Shown one piece after another: positions 26,579 through 34,746 of a stretch of 64,000 nucleotides of DNA. Each line of letters opens with the position of its first letter. The first letter of the stretch is position 1. Under the pieces are notes generated by a model. The model was not told the DNA's origin. It ran no database searches and saw only the letters and a program-made list of their open reading frames with translations. The stretch lies in the NCBI RefSeq assembly GCF_937952055.1, contig NZ_CALFYO010000011.1, positions 1 through 64,000 of the forward strand, in the 5' to 3' direction. This DNA is from an uncultured Piscinibacter sp. (GTDB lineage: Bacteria > Pseudomonadota > Gammaproteobacteria > Burkholderiales > Burkholderiaceae_C). A program made the position numbers and the translations under genes.

Positions 26579-27790
26579 TCAACCGACGCGCTCGGCCCGG
26601 TAGCCCTGCTCGCGCATTGCCGCGAGGATCTGCGCGATGTGCTCGACGCCGCGCGTCTGCACCACCACCTCGATCTGCGCCCGCTCGACCGACAGCGAAC
26701 TGAAGGCGCGCTGGTGCTGCACCTCGTCGATGTTGGCCCCCAGCCTGCCCAGCAGCGTGGCGACGTCGGCCAGCGCGCCCGGCACGTCGCGCACGTCGAT
26801 GCGCAGCCTCGCGAGTCGCCCCGACTTGACCATGCCGCGCTGAATGATCTCGGCCAGCACCAAGGGCTCGATGTTGCCGCCGCTCAACACCAGGCCGACC
26901 TTGCGCCCTGCGAAGCGCTCGCGGTGCTTCATCAGCGCGGCGAGGCCCACGCCGCCGGCGCCTTCCACCACGGTCTTCTCGATCTCGAGCAGCGTCAGGA
27001 TGGCCTGCTCGATGTCGTCCTCGCCGACGAGCAGCACGTCGTCGACGCGCTCCCTGATGATCGGCAGCGTCAACGCGCCCGGAGTTTTGACGGCAATGCC
27101 ATCGGCAATGGTCGCCTGGCCGCATTCGCGGTGCTCGCCACGGATCGCGTTCCACACCGCCGGGAAGCGCTCGGTCTGCACGCCGACGACCTCGATGCCG
27201 GGCCTCAGCGCCTTGGCAGCGGTGGCCACACCCGAGATCAAGCCACCCCCACCGATCGCCACCACCAGCGTGTCGATCTGCGGCTGCGCCGCGAGCATCT
27301 CCAGCGCGATCGTGCCCTGCCCGGCCGCGACGTCGAAGTCGTCGTAGGGGTGCACGACCGTGTAGCCACGCTCGCGAGCCATCGCGAGGCCATAGGCACG
27401 CGCATCGTCGAAGGTGTCGCCCTCCAGCACCACGGTGGCGCCGAAGCGCCGCGTGTTCTCCACCTTCACCGCCGGCGCGAAGCGCGGCATGACGATGGTG
27501 GCGGGGATGCCCATGCGCTGGGCGTGGTAGGCCACCCCCTGGGCATGGTTGCCGGCCGACACCGCCAGCACGCCCGCCGCGCGCTCGGCCTGCCCGAGCT
27601 GGGCCATCTTGTTGAGCGCACCGCGCTCCTTGAAGGAGGCGGTGAACTGCAGGTTCTCGAACTTGAGGTAGACCTCGCAGCCGGTCAGCGCCGACAGCGT
27701 GCGCGAGGCGAGGCAGGGCGTATCGACCACCTCGCCGCGCAGACGTTGCGCAGCGGCCTCCACATCGGCCAGGGTCAGCGTGGCGGTCAT
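26579..27790 (-). CDS. ilvA: Threonine ammonia-lyase
   Basis: A 403-residue PLP enzyme deaminating threonine to 2-oxobutanoate. The PLP lysine lies in SFKERGA (about residue 50), with SAGNHAQGVA and the phosphate-binding GGGGLISG loop. A single C-terminal ACT domain (about 320-400, LRIDVRDVPGALADV) marks the shorter TdcB/IlvA-like form rather than the two-ACT biosynthetic enzyme. Its ATG shares one base with the pyk stop codon, so it is translationally coupled to pyk. Confidence 0.92.
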   Translation of the reverse strand: MTATLTLADVEAAAQRLRGEVVDTPCLASRTLSALTGCEVYLKFENLQFTASFKERGALNKMAQLGQAERAAGVLAVSAGNHAQGVAYHAQRMGIPATIVMPRFAPAVKVENTRRFGATVVLEGDTFDDARAYGLAMARERGYTVVHPYDDFDVAAGQGTIALEMLAAQPQIDTLVVAIGGGGLISGVATAAKALRPGIEVVGVQTERFPAVWNAIRGEHRECGQATIADGIAVKTPGALTLPIIRERVDDVLLVGEDDIEQAILTLLEIEKTVVEGAGGVGLAALMKHRERFAGRKVGLVLSGGNIEPLVLAEIIQRGMVKSGRLARLRIDVRDVPGALADVATLLGRLGANIDEVQHQRAFSSLSVERAQIEVVVQTRGVEHIAQILAAMREQGYRAERVG

Positions 27791-29220
27791 CAGCCGACCC
27801 GGCACACCTTGAGCATGTTCGTGCCGCCGGGGTAGCCCATCGGCTCGCCGCAGGTGATCGCGTAAGTGTCGCCGGGGCGCAGCACGCCGCGCTCGACGAG
27901 CAGTTTTTCGGCGGCGGTCAGCGCGGTGTCGCGGTCGTCGAACACAGGCATCAGCAGCGGCCGCACGTTGCGGTACAGCGTCATCTTGCGTTGAGAGACG
28001 AGCTGCGTGGTCAGGCCATAGATCGGCACCTTGACGTTGTGCCGGCTCATCCACAACGCCGTCGAGCCCGATTCCGTCAAGGCGAGGATGGCCTTGCAGC
28101 CGAGGTGGTGTGCGGTGAACAGCGCGCCCATGGCGATCGACTGGTCGATGCGACCGAACTTCTTGTTGGTGAAGTCGGTCTCGATCGACACGTCCTCGGC
28201 CGCTTCCGCCTCCAGCGCAATCGCCGCCATCTGCGTGATCGTCTCCACCGGATACTTGCCGGCGGCGGTCTCGGCGCTGAGCATCACCGCGTCGGTGCCG
28301 TCGAGCACCGCGTTGGCCACGTCGCTCACCTCGGCGCGCGTGGGCACCGGGTTGACGATCATCGACTCCATCATCTGCGTCGCGGTGATCACCACCTTGT
28401 CCATCTCACGCGCCATGCGGATCATGCGCTTCTGCAGGGCCGGCACCGCGGCGTTGCCGACCTCTACCGCCAGGTCGCCGCGCGCCACCATGATGCCGTC
28501 GCTCGCCTTGAGGATCTGGTCGAGCACGGGGACCGCCTCGCTGCGCTCGATCTTGGCGATCAAGGCCGGCTTGTGGCGCCAGGGCTCGCCGGCCACGTTG
28601 GCGAGTTGTCGGGCCATCTCCATGTCGGTGGCGTTCTTCGGAAAGCTCACCGCCAGGTACTCGCACTGGAAGGCCATCGCGGTCCTGATGTCCTCCATGT
28701 CCTTGGCGGTGAGCGCCGGTGCGGTCAGGCCGCCGCCGGCCTTGTTGATGCCCTTGTTGTTGGACAACTCCCCGCCGATCACGACGGTGGTGTGCACCTC
28801 CTCGCCGCGCACCGCGTCGACCGTCAGCTTGAGCAGGCCGTCGTTGAGCAGCAACGTGTCGCCCGGCTTCACGTCGCGCGGCAGGTCCTTGTAGTCCAGG
28901 CCCACGCGCTCGTTGTTGCCCAGCTCGGTGGTGGCGCCGTCGAGGATGAAGTGCTGCCCGGCCTGCAGGAGCGTCGAGCCGCCGTCGAACTTGCCGACGC
29001 GGATCTTCGGCCCCTGCAGGTCGGCCATGATCGCCACTTCCTTGCCGGCACGCGCCGCCACCTCGCGCACCAACGCCGCACGGTCGATGTGGTCCTGCGC
29101 CTTGCCGTGCGAGAAGTTCAGGCGCACCACGTCGACGCCCGCGCGCAGCATGCGCTCCAGCACGTCGGGCGAACTGGAGGCGGGGCCGAGGGTGGCGACG
29201 ATCTTGGTGGCGCGGGGCAT
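27790..29220 (-). CDS. pyk: Pyruvate kinase
   Basis: A 476-residue enzyme transferring phosphate from PEP to ADP. Motifs: TKIVATLGPASSS, VRLNFSHG, DLQGPKIRVG, the signature IAKIERSEAV, MVARGDLAVEVG and ATQMMESM. Full length. It follows pgk on the same strand and is coupled to ilvA, linking the end of glycolysis with isoleucine precursor supply. Confidence 0.97.
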   Translation of the reverse strand: MPRATKIVATLGPASSSPDVLERMLRAGVDVVRLNFSHGKAQDHIDRAALVREVAARAGKEVAIMADLQGPKIRVGKFDGGSTLLQAGQHFILDGATTELGNNERVGLDYKDLPRDVKPGDTLLLNDGLLKLTVDAVRGEEVHTTVVIGGELSNNKGINKAGGGLTAPALTAKDMEDIRTAMAFQCEYLAVSFPKNATDMEMARQLANVAGEPWRHKPALIAKIERSEAVPVLDQILKASDGIMVARGDLAVEVGNAAVPALQKRMIRMAREMDKVVITATQMMESMIVNPVPTRAEVSDVANAVLDGTDAVMLSAETAAGKYPVETITQMAAIALEAEAAEDVSIETDFTNKKFGRIDQSIAMGALFTAHHLGCKAILALTESGSTALWMSRHNVKVPIYGLTTQLVSQRKMTLYRNVRPLLMPVFDDRDTALTAAEKLLVERGVLRPGDTYAITCGEPMGYPGGTNMLKVCRVG

Positions 29221-29284
29221 GGGGTCTCCGAGGATGGGGTCGGGGAATTATCGAAGTGCCATGGCGCGCCGACCCCTGGTTGCC

Positions 29285-29301
29285 GGCATGACTGTCATGC
29301 C
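29285..29301. promoter_or_regulatory. 17-base perfect inverted repeat at the pgk-pyk junction
   Basis: GGCATGAC-T-GTCATGCC is an uninterrupted 8-bp palindrome with a single central base. It covers the pgk stop codon and lies 65 bases before the pyk start. The one-base loop argues against a terminator hairpin, so a protein-binding site controlling pyk is possible. Confidence 0.35.
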
Positions 29302-30488
29302 TGCGCGCGCTTGGCGAGGATCTCGAAGGCCGGCAGCGTCTTGCCCTCCAGCACCTCGAGGAAGGCACCGCCGCCGGTGGAGATGTAGCCCACCTGCTTC
29401 TCGATGCCGTACTTGGCGATGGCGGCGAGCGTGTCGCCGCCGCCGGCGATGCTGAAGGCGCTGCTCTCGGCAATGGCGCGGGCGATCGCTTCCGTGCCCT
29501 TGGAGAAGGCGTCGAACTCGAACACGCCCACCGGGCCGTTCCAGACGATCGTGCCGGCGGCCTTCAGCTGCGCAGCGAGCTGCGCGGCGGTCTGCGGACC
29601 GATGTCGAGGATGAGATCGTCGGCTTCGACGTCCTCGGCCGCCTTCACCGTCGCTTTCGCATCGGCCTTGAACTCCTTGGCCACCACCACGTCGACGGGA
29701 ATCGGCACGGCGGCGCCACGCGCCTTCATCGCCTCGATCACCGACTTGGCGTCGTTCACCAGGTCCTTCTCCACCAGGCTGTTGCCGATCGGCAGGCCCG
29801 AGGCCAGCATGAAGGTGTTGGCGATGCCGCCACCGACGATCAGCTGATCGACGTTCTTGGCCAGGCTCTGCAGGATGGTCAGCTTGGTCGAGACCTTCGA
29901 GCCCGCGACGATCGCCACCAGCGGCCTCTTTGGGTTGGCCAGCGCCTTGGAGATGGCATCGATCTCGGCGGCCAGCAGCGGGCCGGCACAGGCGACCTTG
30001 GCGAACTGCGCGATGCCGTAGGTCGAGGCTTCGGCGCGGTGCGCGGTGCCGAAGGCGTCATGCACGAAGATGTCGCACAGCGCGGCCATCTTCCTGGCCA
30101 GCTCCTCGTTGTTCTTCTTCTCGCCCTTGTTGAGGCGGCAGTTCTCCAACATCACCACCTGGCCGGGTGCGACGGTCACGCCATCGACCCAGTTCGACAC
30201 CAGCTTGACCTCGCGGCCGAGCAACTCGCCAAGGCGCGCGGCCACCGGCGCGAGCGAATCCTCCGGCTTGAACTCACCCTCGGTCGGACGGCCCAGGTGC
30301 GAGGTGACCATGACCGCCGCGCCGGCCTTCAGGGCCTGCTCGATGCAGGGCACGCTGGCGCGGATGCGCGTGTCCTCGGTGATGCGGCCCGCATCGTCCT
30401 GGGGCACGTTGAGGTCGGCGCGGATGAAGACACGTTGGCCGGACACCTTGCCGGCGGCGATCAGGTCGGTGAAACGCAGAACGTTCAT
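29295..30488 (-). CDS. pgk: Phosphoglycerate kinase
   Basis: A 397-residue glycolytic kinase. Motifs: RADLNVP, TSHLGRPTEG, LENCRLNKGEKKN, IVAGSKVSTKLTIL and GGGDTLAAI with STGGGAFLEVLEG. The start at 30488 (MNVLRFTDL) is preferred over one four codons upstream, because the family begins close to this residue. First gene of the pgk-pyk-ilvA run. Confidence 0.96.
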   Translation of the reverse strand: MNVLRFTDLIAAGKVSGQRVFIRADLNVPQDDAGRITEDTRIRASVPCIEQALKAGAAVMVTSHLGRPTEGEFKPEDSLAPVAARLGELLGREVKLVSNWVDGVTVAPGQVVMLENCRLNKGEKKNNEELARKMAALCDIFVHDAFGTAHRAEASTYGIAQFAKVACAGPLLAAEIDAISKALANPKRPLVAIVAGSKVSTKLTILQSLAKNVDQLIVGGGIANTFMLASGLPIGNSLVEKDLVNDAKSVIEAMKARGAAVPIPVDVVVAKEFKADAKATVKAAEDVEADDLILDIGPQTAAQLAAQLKAAGTIVWNGPVGVFEFDAFSKGTEAIARAIAESSAFSIAGGGDTLAAIAKYGIEKQVGYISTGGGAFLEVLEGKTLPAFEILAKRAQA

Positions 30489-30514
30489 GATGAAACTCAA
30501 GTGTTGATGATAAG

Positions 30515-30527
30515 GTAACCTGGTTAC
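30515..30527. promoter_or_regulatory. Palindrome upstream of pgk
   Basis: GTAACC-T-GGTTAC, a perfect 6-bp inverted repeat around one base, lies 27-39 bases before the pgk start codon in the short azlD-pgk gap. Its place suggests an operator or promoter-overlapping site. Confidence 0.35.
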
Positions 30528-30561
30528 GAACCCGGTTCGACTTTGACGGGCGCGTCGCTGC

Positions 30562-30894
30562 TCACCATCCCCACCACCATCGCAGTGGCAGGAACACGGC
30601 CAGACCGGCGAGCAGCGGACCGAGCACGCCCGGGCGCCACAGGTAATACAAGGATGCGGCGAGGACGGCGGGAAGCCGGGCGTCCTGCCAGGTGGATATC
30701 AACGCTCCACGGGTCATGATCACCTCCGGGACCACGACCGCCGCCAGCGCGGCGAGCGGCGCCACCTTCAGGCCTCGTTGCAGCCAGGGCGGGATCTTGA
30801 CCTCCCGCTCCGGAAAAAGGAAGAAGTTGCGCGTGACCGCGGTCACCACGGCCAAGCCGAGGATCGCCAGCACGGCGGCCCAGCCGTCGCTCAT
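30562..30894 (-). CDS. azlD: AzlD family branched-chain amino acid transporter subunit
   Basis: A 110-residue hydrophobic protein with about four membrane segments and the typical TRNFFLFPEREVKIPPWLQRGLKVAPLAALAA core. With AzlC it forms an inner-membrane exporter of branched-chain amino acids and analogues. The start overlaps the azlC stop by 4 bases. Confidence 0.88.
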   Translation of the reverse strand: MSDGWAAVLAILGLAVVTAVTRNFFLFPEREVKIPPWLQRGLKVAPLAALAAVVVPEVIMTRGALISTWQDARLPAVLAASLYYLWRPGVLGPLLAGLAVFLPLRWWWGW

Positions 30895-31619
30895 GCGCCA
30901 CCCCGAAGCTTGCGATGCGCCCGATCGGCCTGTTCCATCATCAGGCCGGCCGCCACCGCCGCAGCGATCGCCACGACGATGTTCAGCTTGAGCGGCAGCG
31001 AATAGGCGGCCACCGCGGCGGCGCCGGCCACCGCGGCGGCCGTCCAGGTGCTGCGGTCCTTCATCAGCCCGTAGGTCAGGCCGAGCATGGCCAGCGTGCC
31101 GGCGAAGCCCAGGCCCCACTGCGTCGGAATCGCCTCGGAGAGGAAGATGCCCAGCAGCGAAGGGAGTTGCCAGGTCAGCCAGATCGTCGCGATGCCGCCG
31201 ACGATGTAGCGCACCTGCCCCGGCTCACGCTTGCCGCCCGGCCAGGCGCGCTGGAAGGCGATCAGGTTCAGATCGGCAAGCAGGTAGCCGATGGTGAGCC
31301 GTCGCCCGCGCGGCAGGTGGCCCAGGTGCACGCGCCACTGCGAGCTGAAGATGACGAAGCGCAGGTTGACGCAAAAGGCAGCTGCCCAGATCACCCACAT
31401 CGGCGCGCCGCTGGCCAGCAGCGGCAGCGATGCGAGTTGCGCACTGCCCGCATAGACTGTCAGCGACATCAGCACCGCGAGCGGCAGCGACAGGCCACTC
31501 TTGGCCATCGCCACGCCGGTGACGAGACCCCAGGCGGCGATACCCGGCGCGAAGTCGAGCATGTCGCGTGCGCCGCGGCGGAAGTGGGGGTCGTGACGGA
31601 GTGCACGCAGCGAGATCAT
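30891..31619 (-). CDS. azlC: AzlC family branched-chain amino acid transporter subunit
   Basis: A 242-residue polytopic protein with the AzlC signature near residues 20-75 (PGIAAWGLVTGVAM, TVYAGSAQLASLPLL) and VNLRFVIFSSQW. About five to seven membrane helices. It is the large subunit of the AzlCD exporter. Confidence 0.92.
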   Translation of the reverse strand: MISLRALRHDPHFRRGARDMLDFAPGIAAWGLVTGVAMAKSGLSLPLAVLMSLTVYAGSAQLASLPLLASGAPMWVIWAAAFCVNLRFVIFSSQWRVHLGHLPRGRRLTIGYLLADLNLIAFQRAWPGGKREPGQVRYIVGGIATIWLTWQLPSLLGIFLSEAIPTQWGLGFAGTLAMLGLTYGLMKDRSTWTAAAVAGAAAVAAYSLPLKLNIVVAIAAAVAAGLMMEQADRAHRKLRGGA

Positions 31620-31665
31620 GCTCGCATTGTCGTCGCTCGAACGGCGCCGAGCGGCGTGGGACGGG

Positions 31666-32040
31666 TCAGGACTCGCGCGCCTTCTGCTTGCCCCTGGCCC
31701 TGGTCTCGGCGCCCTTGGCGGTGCGCTTCTCGGCCTCCGGCTCGAGTTCCTCCTCGGCCGCCGGCTTGACCGGAGCGCCGGCCACCGGCGCGCCTTCCTC
31801 CAGCTGGTTCTCGCGCATGTAATCGTTCATCTCGCGCCAGCCGGCGAACACCGCGGCGCGCTCGGCCTTCTTGTTCAGCGCGTAGCAGTCCTCGATCGCG
31901 CGGCCGGCGTTCCGGCAGGCGCCGCCGATGGCCTTGCCGTCGGCCTCGCGGTTGGCCGCGATCTTCTCCGGCGACTCGATGCCCAGCATGTCGCAGCCAG
32001 CGACGAGGGCGAGCAGCAACAGGGCGAGGTGGCGTTTCAT
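31666..32040 (-). CDS. Small predicted lipoprotein of unknown function
   Basis: A 124-residue protein with a signal peptide ending in the lipobox LVAGC (Cys16), so it should be lipid-anchored. The mature part has two further cysteines (ACRNAGRAIEDCYALNKKAERAAVFAGW), a helical-hairpin pattern, then a charged, low-complexity tail rich in E, A, K and R. The CX9C-like spacing may hold a disulfide. No known family recognised; it lies between azlC and htpX on the same strand. Confidence 0.75.
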   Translation of the reverse strand: MKRHLALLLLALVAGCDMLGIESPEKIAANREADGKAIGGACRNAGRAIEDCYALNKKAERAAVFAGWREMNDYMRENQLEEGAPVAGAPVKPAAEEELEPEAEKRTAKGAETRARGKQKARES

Positions 32041-32113
32041 GGCGGTCGGGCCCGGTGGGGAACTGACCGCTGTTTCGACCGTCGCGGCGCCGACTTGAGC
32101 GCCGTGCCCGGCC

Positions 32114-32965
32114 TCAGCGCATGTTGCCGGCCATCGCCAGCAGACGCTGCACGCGCTCTTCGGTCGCCGGGTGGGTGGAGAACAGGCCACGCAGGCCGCC
32201 GCCGGACAGCGGGTTCATGATCATCATCTGCGCCGTCTCGGGATGACGCTCGGCCGCCGCCATCGGGATGCCGCGTGCGTAGGCGTGGATCTTCTCCAGC
32301 GCCGAGGCGAGCGCACGCGGGTCGCCGGAGATCTCGGCGCCCCCGCGGTCGGCCTCGAACTCCCGGGCGCGGCTGATCGCCATCTGGATCAGGCTGGCCG
32401 CCAGCGGCGCGAGCAGCATCACCAGCAGGCCGACGATCGGGTTGCCCGGCCGGCCTTCGCTGTCGCGGCCACCGAAGATCATCGCGAAGTTGGCGAGCAT
32501 CGAGATCGCACCGGCCATCGTCGCGCTGACCGTGCTGATGAGGATGTCGCGGTGCTTCACGTGCGACAACTCGTGGGCCATCACGCCGCGCAATTCGCGT
32601 TCACTGAGCACGCGCATGATGCCGGTGGTGGCCGCCACGGCGGCGTTTTGCGGGTTCCGCCCGGTGGCGAAGGCGTTGGGCGCGTCCTCGTCGATGACGT
32701 AGACGCGTGGCATCGGCAGCTCCGCGCGCTGCGCCAGCTCCTGCACCATGCGGTAGAACTGCGGCGCCGAACTCGCGTCGACCTCGCGCGCGTTGTACAT
32801 CTTCAGCACCAGCTTGTCCGAGAACCAGTAGCTGAAGAAGTTCATGCCCAGGGCCACGACCAGGGCCACCATCATCCCGGTCCGTCCGCCCATGAACGAG
32901 CCGATGGCCATGAACAGTGCCGTGATGGCCGCCATCAGGATGGCCGTCTTCATCAGATTGAACAT
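32114..32965 (-). CDS. htpX: Membrane zinc metalloprotease HtpX
   Basis: A 283-residue M48 protease. Two N-terminal membrane helices (1-50), the zinc site HELSH (about residue 130), two further hydrophobic segments (150-200) and the third zinc ligand in EFEADRGGAE. It degrades misfolded inner-membrane proteins. It lies downstream of def-fmt in the usual betaproteobacterial order. Confidence 0.95.
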   Translation of the reverse strand: MFNLMKTAILMAAITALFMAIGSFMGGRTGMMVALVVALGMNFFSYWFSDKLVLKMYNAREVDASSAPQFYRMVQELAQRAELPMPRVYVIDEDAPNAFATGRNPQNAAVAATTGIMRVLSERELRGVMAHELSHVKHRDILISTVSATMAGAISMLANFAMIFGGRDSEGRPGNPIVGLLVMLLAPLAASLIQMAISRAREFEADRGGAEISGDPRALASALEKIHAYARGIPMAAAERHPETAQMMIMNPLSGGGLRGLFSTHPATEERVQRLLAMAGNMR

Positions 32966-33020
32966 GTTGCGGGGTCCTCGTGAATCAGCACTGCCGTAGA
33001 TGCGGCCGCGGCCGCGGAGT

Positions 33021-33980
33021 TCAATCGGCGCCCGTCTCGAAGGACGCACCCTCTGCCACCGGGTGTCCTGCCAGGAAGGCGGCGGCCAGAAGGCGCCTGC
33101 CTCCCGGGCGCTGCAGTTCCGTCAGGCGCAGTGCGCCCTCCCCGCAGGCGACCTCGATGCCGGTCTCCCCGACGCTGGTCACCAGTCCCGGCCGGCCGCG
33201 GCCCGTGCAGGGCTCGGCACGCCAGATCTTCAACGTCTCGCCGGCGAGCACGCCGGTCGCGCCCGGGAAGGGATCGAAGGCGCGCAGGCGGCGCTCGATG
33301 ACCGCGGCCGGTTGGCCCCAGTCGATCGCCGCCTCGGCCTTGTCGATCTTGTGCGCGTAGGTCGCGCCCTGCGCCGGCTGCGGCACTGGCTTCAGGCCGC
33401 CGCAGGATGCGAGTTCCAGGGCCTCGACGATCAGCCGCCCGCCCAGTTCGGCCAGGCGGTCGTGCAGCGTCGCGGTGGTGTCGCCCGCTGCGATCAGCAT
33501 GTGCTCGACGAGCAGCATGTCGCCGGTGTCCAGCCCGGCGTCCATCTGCATGATGGTGATGCCTGTTTCAGCGTCGCCGGCCTCGATGGCGCGGTGGATC
33601 GGCGCGGCGCCGCGCCAGCGCGGCAGCAGCGAGGCATGGATGTTCAGGCAGCCCAGGCGCGGCAGTTCCAGCACCCAGGACGGCAGGATCAGTCCGTAGG
33701 CGGCCACCACGATCACGTCGGGCTTCGCGGCGAGCAGCGCCGCGCGGGCAGCGGCGGCATCGTCGGCGAACTTGCCGTCGAGCTTCAGTCCGCGCGGCTG
33801 CGCCACGTCGATCCCCTTCGAGACTGCGAATGCCTTCACCGGCGAAGCCTGCAGCTTCATGCCCCGTCCGGCGGGGCGGTCCGGCTGGGTGAGCACCAGC
33901 GCAATCTCGAAGCCCGCGGCATGCAGCCGCTCGAGTGCGATGGCAGCGAACTCCGGCGTGCCGGCGAAGACGACGCGCAT
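33021..33980 (-). CDS. fmt: Methionyl-tRNA formyltransferase
   Basis: A 319-residue enzyme formylating initiator Met-tRNA. Motifs: VFAGTPEFAAIAL at the N-terminus, the catalytic NIHASLLPRWRGAAPIHRAI and MQMDAGLDTGDML, and the C-terminal tRNA-binding OB domain (about 205-310). It follows def by 16 bases. Confidence 0.96.
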   Translation of the reverse strand: MRVVFAGTPEFAAIALERLHAAGFEIALVLTQPDRPAGRGMKLQASPVKAFAVSKGIDVAQPRGLKLDGKFADDAAAARAALLAAKPDVIVVAAYGLILPSWVLELPRLGCLNIHASLLPRWRGAAPIHRAIEAGDAETGITIMQMDAGLDTGDMLLVEHMLIAAGDTTATLHDRLAELGGRLIVEALELASCGGLKPVPQPAQGATYAHKIDKAEAAIDWGQPAAVIERRLRAFDPFPGATGVLAGETLKIWRAEPCTGRGRPGLVTSVGETGIEVACGEGALRLTELQRPGGRRLLAAAFLAGHPVAEGASFETGAD

Positions 33981-33996
33981 GCGCAGTGCCAGCCGC

Positions 33997-34509
33997 TCAG
34001 GAACTCGCCTCGTCGCGCGCCTTCTTCAGCATCTTGGTCTTGATGCGGTCGCGCTTGAGCGGGCTGAGGTATTCGACGAACACTTTGCCGAGCAGGTGAT
34101 CCATCTCGTGCTGCACGCACACCGACAGCAAGCCCTCGGCGTCGAACTCGTGGCTTTCGCCGCCGCGGTTCAGCGCTCGCACGCGCACGCGCGCGTGGCG
34201 CTTCACCTTGTCGTAGATGGCCGGCACCGACAGGCAGCCTTCGTCGCCGACGTGCATCTCTTCGCTGCGCCAGACCAGTTCGGGATTGATCAGAACGCGG
34301 GGCTCGTCGCGACCCTCGGAGGTGTCGATGACGATCACGCGCTCGTGCACGTCGACCTGCGTCGCCGCCAGGCCGACGCCTTCGGCCTCGTACATGGTCT
34401 CGAGCATGTCGTCGACCAGGCGCCGGATGCGCTCGTCGACCTGGGCCACCGGCTTGGCGACGGTGTGCAGGCGCGGATCGGGATAGCGGAGGATGTTCAG
34501 TCGGGCCAT
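33997..34509 (-). CDS. def: Peptide deformylase
   Basis: A 170-residue metalloenzyme removing the N-formyl group from new proteins. The three family motifs are present: GVGLAATQV, EGCLSVP and the metal site QHEMDHLLGK. It is divergent from the LysM gene and first in the def-fmt-htpX operon. Confidence 0.97.
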   Translation of the reverse strand: MARLNILRYPDPRLHTVAKPVAQVDERIRRLVDDMLETMYEAEGVGLAATQVDVHERVIVIDTSEGRDEPRVLINPELVWRSEEMHVGDEGCLSVPAIYDKVKRHARVRVRALNRGGESHEFDAEGLLSVCVQHEMDHLLGKVFVEYLSPLKRDRIKTKMLKKARDEASS

Positions 34510-34746
34510 TTGTATCCAGTCGATTCTGCCGGAAGCGCTTGTGGAGTGCGCGCAACGAGACGGTCCGTGACAGGCCTCACACCTCGCCCCGCCGCGCCCC
34601 AGTTTCGTTGCGATATCAAGGGTTTAGAGGCAGAATCTTCGAAACTGTATGAGCATTTTCGCCGAATGCGGGCCGGGCTCGGAGCGTTCGGCTCAGCAAC
34701 CCTAGAGCGCGATGGTTTCTGATCGCGCTGCCGGAGAACCGACCCC
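34510..34746. promoter_or_regulatory. 237-base divergent promoter region def / LysM gene
   Basis: No open frame with coding character is seen. The gap must hold promoters for def (minus) and the LysM protein (plus). An AT-richer stretch lies at about 34605-34665 (CGATATCAAGGGTTTAGAGGC, GAATCTTCGAAACTGTATGAGC). An inverted repeat GCGCGATGG...GATCGCGC lies near 34710-34728. No promoter boxes could be assigned with confidence. Confidence 0.35.
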
